DNA of 64,000 nt, from the NCBI RefSeq assembly GCF_028683095.1, contig NZ_JAJUBC010000015.1, positions 62,001 to 126,000 of the forward strand, written 5' to 3'. Below the pieces are notes generated by a model that did not search any database, was not told where the DNA came from, and saw only the letters and a list, made by a program, of their open reading frames with translations. Of this stretch, positions 1 to 8,120 are shown one piece after another. The translations under genes and the position numbers were made by a program. This DNA is from Enterovibrio gelatinilyticus. GTDB taxonomy: Bacteria > Pseudomonadota > Gammaproteobacteria > Enterobacterales > Vibrionaceae. Position 1 is the stretch's first letter. Every line of letters starts with the position of its first letter.

Positions 1-648
1 CGTAAGCTTGGATGACTGACGAGCCTGTTTCATCATTTTCTCAATCTGTTCTTGTGACAATGTTGAACGCGTTTCACTGTAATGAAATGGATGAGCAAGG
101 GCTCTGCCAAAATCACGTTGAATGTGGGCTTGTTCTTGCTTGATTCGCGATTCGGCGATCACGCTAGCAATCGGATACGCGCCCAACACGCGTTTCCAAT
201 GCTGATACGCGGTGGGCGGCGTGGGGGCATTCTTCTCAATGGCTTTCCAGAAGCCATGATCATTCGCACTGTCTTCCATCAGTGTGTGTTGGCATTGGGT
301 CAGTGCCATCCGTTTTGTATTTTCGACATGGGGTGTTAACGCCAACACGGTGGCAAGTTGCTGCTGACCGAGCATTGAAACATAACCAAGCCATTCGAGA
401 CGTGAAGCCTCGTCACTGAGCGAATCGGTTAGAGAGGCGCTGATGCGATCAAAAGCCAGATGCGGGAAGCGCGAGTCGAAGTGATAAGGCAAGGCGTAAC
501 TTCGCGTGTCTTCTACGGTTTGGTAGAAGGCAACAAGTGATTGCTCGCACTGAGCTGAGACGCCATCAGAAGACTTGGGTGGTGGCGAAGATGTGCAGCC
601 AGCTAATCCGGTAATAAAGAGTAAGAAGGCGAACCAAGATCTCAGCAT
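1..648 (-). CDS. Uncharacterised lipoprotein, 3' end cut by window edge
   Basis: The frame is open from the ATG at 648 to the left edge (216 codons, no stop), so the C-terminus lies outside the window. The N-terminus is a lipoprotein signal: short basic start, hydrophobic stretch, then a lipobox ending Leu-Ala-Gly-Cys at about residue 18. It should be lipidated and anchored in the outer membrane facing the periplasm. The mature part is soluble, rich in Gln, Ser and charged residues, with a helical tail containing EQIEKMMKQA. I do not recognise the family. It diverges from the acetyltransferase gene at 712, sharing a 63-base promoter interval. Confidence 0.7.
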   Translation of the reverse strand, partial: MLRSWFAFLLFITGLAGCTSSPPPKSSDGVSAQCEQSLVAFYQTVEDTRSYALPYHFDSRFPHLAFDRISASLTDSLSDEASRLEWLGYVSMLGQQQLATVLALTPHVENTKRMALTQCQHTLMEDSANDHGFWKAIEKNAPTPPTAYQHWKRVLGAYPIASVIAESRIKQEQAHIQRDFGRALAHPFHYSETRSTLSQEQIEKMMKQARQSSKLT

Positions 649-711
649 GGTATCTCCGGTTTGGGTTATGTTCTCTGTCTATTGTGGAGTGTGCGCAAAT
701 AAGCGGAAAAA

Positions 712-1299
712 ATGAAAACAGAAAAGCAAAAAATGCTAAGTGGCGAGCTTTATATTGCCAGTGATCCTGAGTTAGTAGCAGATAAAATACGCTGCCGAGA
801 AGCCATGCGTCGATTTAATCAAAGCCTTCCTGACAGTGACGAATGGAAAACTGCAAAGCGAGATTTGCTGCCGAATGCACCAGAGAGCGTGTATATCGAG
901 CCCCCTTTCTTTTGTGATTATGGCATTCATACCGAGTTTGGTGAGAATGTGTTTATGAACTTCAACTGTACGATCTTAGATGTTGCTCCGGTTCGCATCG
1001 GTAACCGCGTGATGATGGCAAATAACGTACAGTTACTCACGGCAACCCACCCTTTGGATGTTGGGCGTCGGGCGTTCGATTTGGAAGAGTATGGTTTGCC
1101 AATCACAATTGGCGACAATGTTTGGCTAGGCGGCAGCGTGATCGTGTTGCCAGGTGTCACGATAGGCAAGAACTGCGTGATTGGTGCAGGGAGTGTGGTG
1201 ACGAAAGATGTACCTGATAACAGTGTTGCAGTGGGTAACCCTGCGCGTGTTATTCGTGAACTAACGGAAGAAGAGGTGGTAGAGCGCCACTCTCGTTAA
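712..1299 (+). CDS. maa: Maltose/galactoside O-acetyltransferase family enzyme
   Basis: A 195-residue protein matching Maa/LacA acetyltransferases in length and layout. An N-terminal helical region opens with the family's EKxKMLxGELY pattern. From about residue 75 follow hexapeptide repeats of a left-handed beta helix. The His of the TATHP motif (about residue 111) is the catalytic base. The C-terminal GAGSVVTKDVPDNSVAVGNPA block is typical. It transfers acetyl from acetyl-CoA to a sugar hydroxyl in the cytosol as a trimer; the true acceptor cannot be read from sequence. The first ATG is kept because it aligns with the family start. Its 3' end overlaps the convergent cysteine-cluster gene by a few bases. 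Confidence 0.85.
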   Translation: MKTEKQKMLSGELYIASDPELVADKIRCREAMRRFNQSLPDSDEWKTAKRDLLPNAPESVYIEPPFFCDYGIHTEFGENVFMNFNCTILDVAPVRIGNRVMMANNVQLLTATHPLDVGRRAFDLEEYGLPITIGDNVWLGGSVIVLPGVTIGKNCVIGAGSVVTKDVPDNSVAVGNPARVIRELTEEEVVERHSR

Positions 1300-1559
1300 G
1301 TGAGCATTTCTAGCTCAGTTAACACATCAATCGCGAACTGATTGCTACCACCACAAATATCTCGGTCGGCTTTGAATTGGCTGCATACTGCTGGGCGATC
1401 TGGCTGACCGAATATTTTGCATAAATTGTCATCATTGAGCTGAATGCAGCGCTCACCGGCGGGTTTACCGTTTGGCATTCCAGGAATGGCGGATGAAATG
1501 CTTGGCGCAATACAACATGCCCCGCAGCCTAAACGGCAACTCATTTCTTGCTCTTTCAT
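1296..1559 (-). CDS. YkgJ-family cysteine cluster protein
   Basis: An 87-residue protein with the CRLGCGACC motif at residues 8-16 and further cysteines (about 38, 47, 59 and 69), the pattern of YkgJ-type proteins thought to bind zinc or an iron-sulfur centre. The function of the family is unknown. It is convergent with maa, and the stop codons overlap by about 4 bases, leaving no room for a conventional terminator between them. A second cysteine-cluster gene, ycgN, lies 200 bases away on the other strand, so the two may share a divergent promoter region (1560-1764). Confidence 0.8.
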   Translation of the reverse strand: MKEQEMSCRLGCGACCIAPSISSAIPGMPNGKPAGERCIQLNDDNLCKIFGQPDRPAVCSQFKADRDICGGSNQFAIDVLTELEMLT

Positions 1560-1764
1560 CTAACGCGCCCAACACTCAATGACAATAAGGCGCGCACATT
1601 ATCACTCCATCACGCTTTTCGCAAAATGCGTTTATAACTTGCTGATATTAGGCACCAGGGTACGGGTCAATGAGGGGAAGGAGGGATAGTCCTTGAACTT
1701 TTTGAGCTGGGTGGTATAACGGGCGCCTCTTAGCGTTATCTCAACATCAACGGTATAAACGAAC

Positions 1765-2205
1765 ATGACGACACCTTTCTGGGAACAAAAAACACTGACT
1801 GATATGACGGATGCAGAGTGGGAATCGCTGTGCGACGGCTGTGGGAAGTGCTGTCTTCATAAGTTGATTGATGAAGATACCGAGCAGCTTTATTACACCA
1901 ACATCGCATGCAGTCTGCTGGACGATAAAACGTGTTCGTGTAAAGACTACGCCAATCGTTTCAGCTATGACGAAGACTGCTTAAAGCTATCTCGCGACAA
2001 AATTGAAGAATTCTACTGGCTGCCAGACACCTGCGCATACCGCTTGTTAGCAGAAGACAAACCGCTGCCAGCTTGGCACCCGTTAATCACGGGTTCGAAA
2101 GATGCGATGCATGCCGCCGATGAATCTGTTCGCGAGAAAGTCGTGTATGAAATCGATGTGATCGATTGGGAAGACCACATTCTGAACCATCCAAGCCGAA
2201 AGTAA
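1765..2205 (+). CDS. ycgN: YcgN family cysteine cluster protein (UPF0260), 3' end re-formed by phage insertion
   Basis: A 146-residue protein with the YcgN signature: [12 protein letters not shown] near residue 26, then spaced cysteines in [15 protein letters not shown] and DTCAYRLL. It probably binds a metal or Fe-S centre; the cellular role is unknown. The last residues (HILNHPSRK) are encoded in sequence that recurs at 10409-10447, where a second copy of the tail reads HILNHPNRGQ followed by a stop. This gene is therefore the integration target of the island, and its present C-terminus was supplied by the incoming element. In the uninterrupted ancestor dusC would follow by 2 bases as an operon partner. 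Confidence 0.9.
   Translation: MTTPFWEQKTLTDMTDAEWESLCDGCGKCCLHKLIDEDTEQLYYTNIACSLLDDKTCSCKDYANRFSYDEDCLKLSRDKIEEFYWLPDTCAYRLLAEDKPLPAWHPLITGSKDAMHAADESVREKVVYEIDVIDWEDHILNHPSRK
2175..2199 (+). repeat. attL: left copy of the ycgN-tail direct repeat
   Basis: CCACATTCTGAA (2175-2186) is identical to 10414-10425. The following 13 bases match at 10 positions, with differences at codon third positions or neighbouring bases. The identical 12 bases are the likely strand-exchange core. Both copies code for the same ycgN C-terminal residues (HILNHP). Confidence 0.8.
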
Positions 2206-2284
2206 GGTTATAAAGGGTTTTCAGTCGGTTAGATAATGGCGCATTGCCAATAAAACCCAATAATCTGTCATATTCTTAAAATAT

Positions 2285-2305
2285 GCCGCCACATTGTCGC
2301 CACTT
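2285..2305 (+). promoter_or_regulatory. Left integrase arm-type repeat pair
   Basis: Two tandem roughly 10-base units, GCCGCCACAT and TGTCGCCACTT, lie about 100 bases inside attL. A matching pair, GTCGCCACTT and TGTCGCCATT, lies at 10331-10350, about 65 bases inside attR. The two blocks agree at 17 of 21 positions. Symmetrical repeats at both ends are expected of arm sites for a tyrosine integrase. No binding data are available. Confidence 0.55.
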
Positions 2306-2330
2306 CTTGGCGATGGAGTGACGGCAGATT

Positions 2331-3293
2331 CTATCTCTTTTTTAGATATTTGGAATTTGCTAGTTTGGCGGGAATGGGATGATTGTGCTTGAAATTTCCG
2401 CCCTTAAAAGACACCCAAACTTTCTTTTGGACTACGTCATGAACTGCTATCGAAAGGTTGGGGTAGTCCCCATATTTTGAGCGCTGTACTGAGCATGTTT
2501 TACTTAGCATTAGATGGGCTGCGAGGGATGGGTATTTATTGAATGCGTCGTACAAATCAGAGTTTGATTGTTCAATTTCACATGTTTTGATGAACTGACT
2601 AAATTTATTGAGAAGGTTCGAATTTGGCTTAAGAGATAGAGGTTGGGCAATTAGCAGCGATAGCATGGAACCTATGTAAGTTTCCTCAGTACACATATAA
2701 TTACCATAAGAGGCCGTACCAATTTCCTTGTAAAAAGGAGTCCTTGGCACAACATATTTTAACCAGCTTGATACTAGAACATATGAGCATGCAGGCCAAC
2801 TGGTAGAGAAGTTGGTCATATTATATTGTTCTCTTACCTCTTCAGGTACACTCAAAAGGTCTTCGATCTGTAGGCGATGATATTTAAGTTTAAGATGCGT
2901 CCTCAATGTTTCGTACTTAGTTACCGCAAACCGCTTATGTTCTTTTTCTGTGATGGATTTTTGGCATAGCACTAAGTTTGTATGGCAAGTTTCGATTGAG
3001 AAAAAGATTGTATCGATATCCATTTCTGCATCTAAAAGCGTATTCATCAGACCGTCTATTGAGTTCACATACGATTCCAATGCGATAGCTGAATTATGCT
3101 TTATGGTTGTTTTGTGTCTATCCCAGATACTAAATAAAAGGGTAGACACTGCCGTTAAACCGACCAAAATATTTGCAAAGTCACCAAAGGAAATTTTGTT
3201 ATCTGGCATGTTTGGGTAGCGATGCAGAGTTATCATTACCAATATGTAAATAATGACAACTGAACAAGCCAAGTGTTTGAAGTTAATTTTCAT
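2331..3293 (-). CDS. Membrane protein of unknown function, next to attL
   Basis: A 320-residue protein with two N-terminal membrane segments (about residues 7-22 and 38-57) and a long cytosolic part. The soluble part has a helical region (about 60-150) followed by a mixed domain containing several aromatic and Cys residues. I do not recognise the family. It starts one base after the integrase stop codon, so it is the last gene of the repressor-to-integrase operon. The position between integrase and attachment site is a common place for cargo genes in temperate phages, and the topology (N-terminal membrane anchor plus cytosolic domain) resembles membrane-bound phage-defence effectors. That role is only inferred. 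Confidence 0.7.
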   Translation of the reverse strand: MKINFKHLACSVVIIYILVMITLHRYPNMPDNKISFGDFANILVGLTAVSTLLFSIWDRHKTTIKHNSAIALESYVNSIDGLMNTLLDAEMDIDTIFFSIETCHTNLVLCQKSITEKEHKRFAVTKYETLRTHLKLKYHRLQIEDLLSVPEEVREQYNMTNFSTSWPACSYVLVSSWLKYVVPRTPFYKEIGTASYGNYMCTEETYIGSMLSLLIAQPLSLKPNSNLLNKFSQFIKTCEIEQSNSDLYDAFNKYPSLAAHLMLSKTCSVQRSKYGDYPNLSIAVHDVVQKKVWVSFKGGNFKHNHPIPAKLANSKYLKKR

Positions 3294-3294
3294 C

Positions 3295-4317
3295 TTACAA
3301 ATTCACCAATGGATTCTTCGTCAAAGCTTCTTCAAGGTGTTCAGGCGCAAAGTGCGCGTAACGCATGGTTTGTTTGATGTCGCTATGCCCTAAAATTCGC
3401 TGAAGCACAATGATGTTTCCGCCGTTCATCATAAAGTGGCTGGCGAAGGTGTGGCGCAGAACGTGAGCGGCTTGACCGTTCAAGCGGGGGAAGGTGCGGG
3501 AAATAAAACGGTACACCGTTGAATAACCAATGCTGAACAAAGGGCCTGCTTTCTCTGGGGCGATCTCATTGTAAAGTGATTCGCTGATTGGCACTGCTCT
3601 GGTCTTTTTGCCTTTCGTCTTCGTGAATATCACTTTGTTTGTGCTTATCTGCGCACTGGTTAGCTTTGCCACCTCACCAAAGCGAGCGCCTGTTGAAAGG
3701 CAGAGCTTAACAACCTTCATTAAATCTGGGTGCGTTGTATGAGCTTCAGCCGCCGCAATGAGCTGGCGAATTTCATCTGTAGTCAGAAACTCCATTTCAT
3801 CTTCATGCAATCGGAACTGACGCACAGACTTCAACGGGTTCTCCGATTTCCATTCACCCATGCGCTGCAACTCAACAATCACAGCATTCATTAAATCCTG
3901 CTCATTGTTGCAAGTCCGAAAGCTAACGGCAGAACATTTTCCTTGCTGGTCTTCAATGTCACCGGCTAATCGCTTTGCGCGAAAGTCGGTATACATGGCA
4001 GGGGTGAGCTTATGGTAAAGCGGATCGCCTAAGCCCAAAGCCATGGTTTTTAATTTGTTGTAGGTGTATTTGCTGTGAGTGAGGGATTGGCCGTGGCGTT
4101 CTTGCCATAGATTGACCATATCTAACATGCTGCGCTGAACAACCTTGTCACCCAGCCAAGGCTTATCGTTCACCTCTTTCATGGTGAATTGCTCAAAAGC
4201 AGCAGCTTCGCCTTTGGTAGCAAAGCGCTTGCGAACGCGTTTACCCGTTCTGCCAGTTGGGTAGCATTCGCAAAGCCATGGCTTTTTGCTGCTGTCTTTT
4301 AGGTTTCTAACTGCCAC
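3295..4317 (-). CDS. int: Site-specific tyrosine integrase, P2/K139 type
   Basis: A 340-residue integrase with an Arg/Lys-rich N-terminal arm-binding segment, a central SAM-like core-binding region (about 60-160) and a C-terminal catalytic domain. Catalytic residues are visible: Arg in STGARFGEVAKL, the His-x-x-Arg pair in HVLRHTFASH, a further His in LGHSD, and Tyr in MRYAHFAPE near the end. It recombines the phage attachment site with the 3' end of ycgN. It overlaps the upstream putAbiC-like gene by 11 bases, so it is translated from the repressor operon. A second, broken copy lies at 7505-8033; the two differ at scattered positions and so derive from related but distinct elements. Confidence 0.93.
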   Translation of the reverse strand: MAVRNLKDSSKKPWLCECYPTGRTGKRVRKRFATKGEAAAFEQFTMKEVNDKPWLGDKVVQRSMLDMVNLWQERHGQSLTHSKYTYNKLKTMALGLGDPLYHKLTPAMYTDFRAKRLAGDIEDQQGKCSAVSFRTCNNEQDLMNAVIVELQRMGEWKSENPLKSVRQFRLHEDEMEFLTTDEIRQLIAAAEAHTTHPDLMKVVKLCLSTGARFGEVAKLTSAQISTNKVIFTKTKGKKTRAVPISESLYNEIAPEKAGPLFSIGYSTVYRFISRTFPRLNGQAAHVLRHTFASHFMMNGGNIIVLQRILGHSDIKQTMRYAHFAPEHLEEALTKNPLVNL

Positions 4318-5131
4318 TATTGAGCTCAGAACCTTGGAACGCTCGATTATCGTAAAGGGACATAAAGTCTATTTCTTTCATGTAGTAAAAGGATTTTTCA
4401 GGTATTTGTTTCAATAGCCCATACTCTTCTACTAAAGGTTTGAATTTTTCAGATCCGTATTGACTTAGACAATTAAAGTAAAGAGCCTGTAACTCCGTGC
4501 TGTTTAGTTGAGCTCTAACAAGATTTGTATACAGCCGCTTATCTTTGATAACACTGTTATCTACGTACTTTATGATTTGATATAGATGTCTGAAGTAATG
4601 CCCGCAGGCTGACTCGAAACGGGAGTAAGATGTAATGTAGTTATTATTTATTAATTCAATTGACTTAAGTTTACCTAATCTATCACCGCGATTTTGAAAC
4701 TCAATTTCGAAATCCAATTGCAAACCTTCCTCAATTGAACTGACTAGTCCTGAAATAACTTTACGATTCGTATTTTCACGGTGAAGCGACAACATATTAA
4801 AAAATGTCGTCTCGAATCGTTGCTGAGCCATCGTTTCGTTCTGCTCGGCTAACTCGTCAGTTTGATTGGCAATCTGCTTCCTTGTCAGTGAAAGCTCTTC
4901 ACGCTGCAAGCCAAGCTCTTTTTGCTGCATATAAATTGTTATGAGCAAGCCAGCAAAACCCAAACCTGAAAACAGTGAAGTAAGTGGGCCAAAACTGTCG
5001 CCTAAAAGCCCTGAACGGTCGAGGGAGACGTCGTTAATTGGCCATGTAAGATAGAGTAAAACACTCGTGTAGCCAACGACTAAAGCGACGATAAAGCCGA
5101 CCAGTAAAAAGGAAAGCCTTTTTATGCTCAT
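4307..5131 (-). CDS. putAbiC-like phage abortive infection membrane protein
   Basis: A 274-residue protein with two membrane segments (about residues 7-29 and 48-66), then a coiled coil rich in Gln, Glu and Leu (about 68-105), then the motif RFETTFFNMLSLHRENTN. The order of short periplasmic loop with GDSFGP, second membrane helix, coiled coil and FE(T/S)TFFNML is characteristic of the putative phage abortive infection (putAbiC) family. Those proteins are assigned to phage defence mainly by similarity and their mechanism is not settled. The start overlaps the preceding gene by 4 bases (ATGA) and the end overlaps int by 11, indicating translational coupling. Assignment is from motif recognition only. 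Confidence 0.7.
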   Translation of the reverse strand: MSIKRLSFLLVGFIVALVVGYTSVLLYLTWPINDVSLDRSGLLGDSFGPLTSLFSGLGFAGLLITIYMQQKELGLQREELSLTRKQIANQTDELAEQNETMAQQRFETTFFNMLSLHRENTNRKVISGLVSSIEEGLQLDFEIEFQNRGDRLGKLKSIELINNNYITSYSRFESACGHYFRHLYQIIKYVDNSVIKDKRLYTNLVRAQLNSTELQALYFNCLSQYGSEKFKPLVEEYGLLKQIPEKSFYYMKEIDFMSLYDNRAFQGSELNSGS

Positions 5132-5664
5132 GCGTCAGCCTCTTCTTTTTTCTTATCTCGAGAAGAAGATTGCCCCTTAGGCATTTCCAGTTTCTTTAAT
5201 ATTTCCATCACAATTTCATGTGAGTTAATAGGGAAAGCATCTTTACTGACGTGTGAGAAATCGCGTTGAGCAAACAACGATTTCGCCATATCACGCTTCA
5301 GTGCATGTTGGTCTTCAATTGGTAGGGTCCCGATGTAAGGGTCGAGTGCCTTCATACTTATAGAAGTTTGAAGGTAGTAGTAATATTGTTCGCGGTGCTT
5401 AGCTGCTTCTCTTGCGCAATAAGCGGCGGGAGCTGAAAGCATCAGAGAGAGTACTACGCGGAAAATGGAAGTTTCCCAGTTAAAGCTATCTGCCGTTGTA
5501 TCCCAAAAAGTAAAGCCAATCACTATTGCAATGACTAACATAAAAATGATTGAAACACAGCGGAAAATCTCTGCCATAATACGTTCGTTTTTTGCGCTCT
5601 GATCGTAGTCATTGGCAACAATTTTCTTCGAAATATGTCCCATAAGTTCAGCAACGGTGTCCAT
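5128..5664 (-). CDS. Coiled-coil/two-helix membrane protein, probably the 3' part of a frameshifted gene
   Basis: The stretch from the first ATG codes 178 residues: a coiled-coil start, two membrane segments (about 37-55 and 64-82) and a C-terminal soluble part with an ALDPYIGTLPIEDQ segment and a Lys/Glu tail. The same frame is open much further upstream, to a stop at 6050-6052, without any ATG, GTG or TTG codon. That upstream part also looks coding: its translation contains ELNHIAKRIVESDNAINAIH, a clear coiled coil. The likely original start is therefore in the upstream gene (6009-6557), reached through a one-base frame change in 6012-6051. Joined, the protein would have about 476 residues. 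The family is not recognised. Confidence 0.6.
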   Translation of the reverse strand: MDTVAELMGHISKKIVANDYDQSAKNERIMAEIFRCVSIIFMLVIAIVIGFTFWDTTADSFNWETSIFRVVLSLMLSAPAAYCAREAAKHREQYYYYLQTSISMKALDPYIGTLPIEDQHALKRDMAKSLFAQRDFSHVSKDAFPINSHEIVMEILKKLEMPKGQSSSRDKKKEEADA

Positions 5665-6008
5665 TTTTTGCTTAGCTATCCGTACGCTTTGTTCGTGGTA
5701 AAAGTCTACATCAGCGATTAATCCGTTGGCTCGCTCGCTTATACTTTCAATTTGTTCATGTATTGCATTTATAGCATTATCTGATTCTACAATTCGCTTC
5801 GCTATATGATTGAGTTCTTTATTTGATTTGTAGCTGTGAGATTCAAAATAAAAACTATATGAGGAGTAAGGGTTATATATGCAATAGGCGTTAGAGTTAA
5901 TGAAAAATCCAGCTATATCATTGATACTAAGTAAGAGGTTGAAGTTATATTCACGGCGACGTATTTTTAGTCTGTAAAGTGATAGGAATAATGTGGCGGC
6001 ATCATTTA

Positions 6009-6557
6009 TTAGTTGAAATTCATTTTTTTGTTGTCGTAAAAAATGTGTTTTCTATCTGATTTTAACATTAAGTTAGATGTGGACTCTATTCCCATCATTT
6101 CGCTGGTTATTTGCATGGATGAGTTGAATTTCTCTAACAGCCTGGGAGATATGAAGGGTTTCAATTGGTCCGATTTAAGAACTCGATTATCTTCGTTAGT
6201 CAATTGTGTGGACTTAACTGCGATTAAGTACAGCAGAACGTCAGAGCTTGATGCGGAGAAAATTGAGATGATATTGGCTTCATGAGATTTTTTATATGAA
6301 TTTATGGCTGCGTTAATGTAGTAAAGGATATGAGTCAAGCTCTCAAAAGCTAAGTAAAGCTCTTTTTTAGAAATTGATTTTTCACTGCGAAGTATTTCGT
6401 CGGCCTTAATATAATACTGGCTAATGTCGGTATCTTCGTCGGTTACAGTACTGTCGATTTTTGTAAGGAGAATACTAAGTGGCTCTGCAATTGTTGGCCA
6501 ATTGTCAATGAAATCTAGGTATGGATTTGATATTGAACTTTCTAATACTTCCATCAC
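6009..6557 (-). CDS. Hypothetical protein, probably the 5' part of a frameshifted gene
   Basis: A 182-residue, mostly helical, acidic soluble protein with no recognised motif. It begins within the last 4 bases of the repressor gene (ATGA overlap), so it is coupled to it. The last residues before its stop are DNKKMNFN, read from a run of seven A on this strand (plus-strand T at 6023-6029). Adding one A to that run would continue the frame as DNKKNEFQLINDAA and on into the membrane protein ending at 5128. Either a replication slip, a sequencing indel or recoding splits one gene of about 476 codons. If real, the break would separate a soluble sensor-like part from the membrane part. Confidence 0.6.
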   Translation of the reverse strand: MMEVLESSISNPYLDFIDNWPTIAEPLSILLTKIDSTVTDEDTDISQYYIKADEILRSEKSISKKELYLAFESLTHILYYINAAINSYKKSHEANIISIFSASSSDVLLYLIAVKSTQLTNEDNRVLKSDQLKPFISPRLLEKFNSSMQITSEMMGIESTSNLMLKSDRKHIFYDNKKMNFN

Positions 6558-7156
6558 TCCCTCACCAAACTCATCGCAACCTTACCCACCACTTTCAAAT
6601 CACTGACTTCAACCACCACTGGCGCGTTATCAAACTGCATTGATACTTTGCCGCCGGGTAAGCGTTGAAGTTTAGTAATTGAAATCACGCCATCAATATC
6701 AATTAGGTATCTGCCGGAACTAGGGTTGGTGTCTTCAATGTTTACGAAGAGAGTTTCTGAATCTGATTTGTAGACAACACAATTCGAACTATCTAATCCA
6801 TTTGTTAGTAAAGACTTATCAAAAGAAATAGGTTCTAGGTCTTTAACCTGCCCACCTTCTAGCTGTTTGGCTATAAGAGTTTCAGATAGCGATTTCGTTG
6901 AACCTTCCTTAAATAACTCTCCTTTGCCTAATGCAAGAGCTTCAAGGTTCACATCATAGGCCAGACAAGTGCGCAAGATTAGCTCATAAGGTGTTAGTTC
7001 GCGTTGTTTCCACGTGCCGATAGTTCCTTTTGGTACACCGAATACGTCAGCAAGCTGTAAATCGATATCTACACCTACTGATTCTTTCAGTTTATCGACG
7101 ATTTCTTTTCCTTTGAGATATTCGAAAGGCGGAACTTTCGCTTCTAACCTGCCCAT
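6554..7156 (-). CDS. CI-like phage repressor
   Basis: A 200-residue protein with an N-terminal helix-turn-helix of the phage CI repressor type (about residues 15-80: LQLADVFGVPKGTIGTWKQRE is the core) and a C-terminal domain resembling the S24/LexA dimerisation fold (about 120-195: GRYLIDIDGVISITKLQRLPGG). I do not see a convincing Ser-Lys autocleavage pair, so it may be a non-cleaving repressor as in P2-like phages. A strong Shine-Dalgarno sequence, GGAGGA, precedes the ATG at 7156. It is the first gene of the leftward lysogenic operon and diverges from the cox-like gene, the standard P2-type switch arrangement. It would silence the right-hand promoter and its own. Confidence 0.82.
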   Translation of the reverse strand: MGRLEAKVPPFEYLKGKEIVDKLKESVGVDIDLQLADVFGVPKGTIGTWKQRELTPYELILRTCLAYDVNLEALALGKGELFKEGSTKSLSETLIAKQLEGGQVKDLEPISFDKSLLTNGLDSSNCVVYKSDSETLFVNIEDTNPSSGRYLIDIDGVISITKLQRLPGGKVSMQFDNAPVVVEVSDLKVVGKVAMSLVRE

Positions 7157-7363
7157 GCTTCCTCCAGAGGTTCAAATAAAAACCAAAATGCGACTTATGT
7201 CTCAATATTGATACTAAATATATGGCCAGTTCGCTTTTAACTGCCACTTGTCCTTGCCTTGGTTCGCATTTACGATCTAAGGTTTGTCATATGAAGTTTT
7301 AGCGAGCTAATAACCAACAACTTCACTCAAAAAACGTATAAACCAACCTTGGAGAATATCACG
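7157..7363. promoter_or_regulatory. Divergent switch region between repressor and cox-like gene
   Basis: This 207-base AT-rich interval separates the leftward repressor gene from the rightward cox-like gene, so it should contain the two facing promoters and repressor operators of a P2-type switch. I could not identify a convincing repeated operator by eye. Confidence 0.5.
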
Positions 7364-7537
7364 ATGGCCTCAATTCAAATAGCAGTCGATGCCCCATACA
7401 TCACAAAACGTGAATACATGAGACGCTCAGATCTGACCTCAGCGACCTTTGACCGCCTGAAAGCGGCTGGCGACATCATCATCCTGCCCAAGCGAGGCCC
7501 AAAGGGGGCTGTTTTCTCTGGGGCGATCTCTTTGTAA
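7364..7537 (+). pseudogene. Truncated Cox-like regulatory protein
   Basis: From the ATG at 7364 (preceded by GGAGAATATC) the frame codes 57 residues. The first 45 look like a P2-type Cox/excisionase helix-turn-helix: YITKREYMRRSDLTSATFDRLKAAGD followed by IIILPKRGPKG. After about position 7505 the sequence is the reverse complement of an integrase gene, so the last dozen residues are read from foreign DNA and the natural C-terminus is lost. Cox normally represses the lysogenic promoter and directs excision. Its loss, with all lytic genes, fits a defective prophage. The longer start at 7349 lacks a ribosome-binding site. Confidence 0.65.
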
Positions 7538-8033
7538 AGTTGTTCGCTAATTGGTACTGCTCTGGTCTTTTTGCCTCTCGTCTTCGTGAATATCACTTTG
7601 TTTGTGCTTATCTGCGCACTGGTAAGCTTTGCCACCTCACCAAAGCGAGCGCCTGTTGAAAGGCACAGCTTAATAACCTTCACCAAATCTGAGTGAGTTG
7701 TGTACGCATTTGTAGTTTCAATCAACTGGCGGATTTCATCTTGTGATAGAAATTCCATGTCATCTTCATGCAAACGGAACTGACGCACGGACTTCAGCGG
7801 GTTTTCCGATTTCCATTCACCCATGCGCTGCAACTCAACAATCACAGCATTCATTAAATCCTGCTCGTTGTTGCAAGTCCGAAAGCTAACGGCAGAACAT
7901 TTTCCTTGCTGGTCTTCAATGTCACCGGCTATTCGCTTAGCGCGAAAGTCGGTATACATGGCCGGAGTGAGTTTGTGGTAAAGCGGATCGTCCAAGCCCA
8001 ACGCCATGGTTTATCGTTCACCTCTTTCGTGGT
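7505..8033 (-). pseudogene. Second integrase copy, broken at both ends and internally
   Basis: This stretch aligns with integrase bases 3542-4045 and then 4166-4188. Compared with the intact copy it lacks the C-terminal catalytic part (no HxxRH, LGH or active-site Tyr), because homology stops at the junction with the cox-like gene. It has lost about 120 bases between positions equivalent to 4045 and 4166, out of frame, and has no N-terminus. Scattered base differences along the aligned part show it was not copied recently from the intact gene. It probably came from a related phage in the same site and was later deleted down to this piece. Confidence 0.85.
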
Positions 8034-8120
8034 GCTCTCCTTCATTATCTGTGGCAGAAAACGCCAGTTTAGACTGTCTTGGCATAGGGGAAGTGGGCAG
8101 CCCACATTTTAATCCTTTGT

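Noticed and set aside
6023..6029. Programmed -1 ribosomal frameshift at the A7 run
   Set aside because: The zero-frame codons are AAC AAA AAA ATG, which do not fit an X-XXY-YYZ slip with good re-pairing, and no downstream stem was obvious. An indel explains the data more simply.
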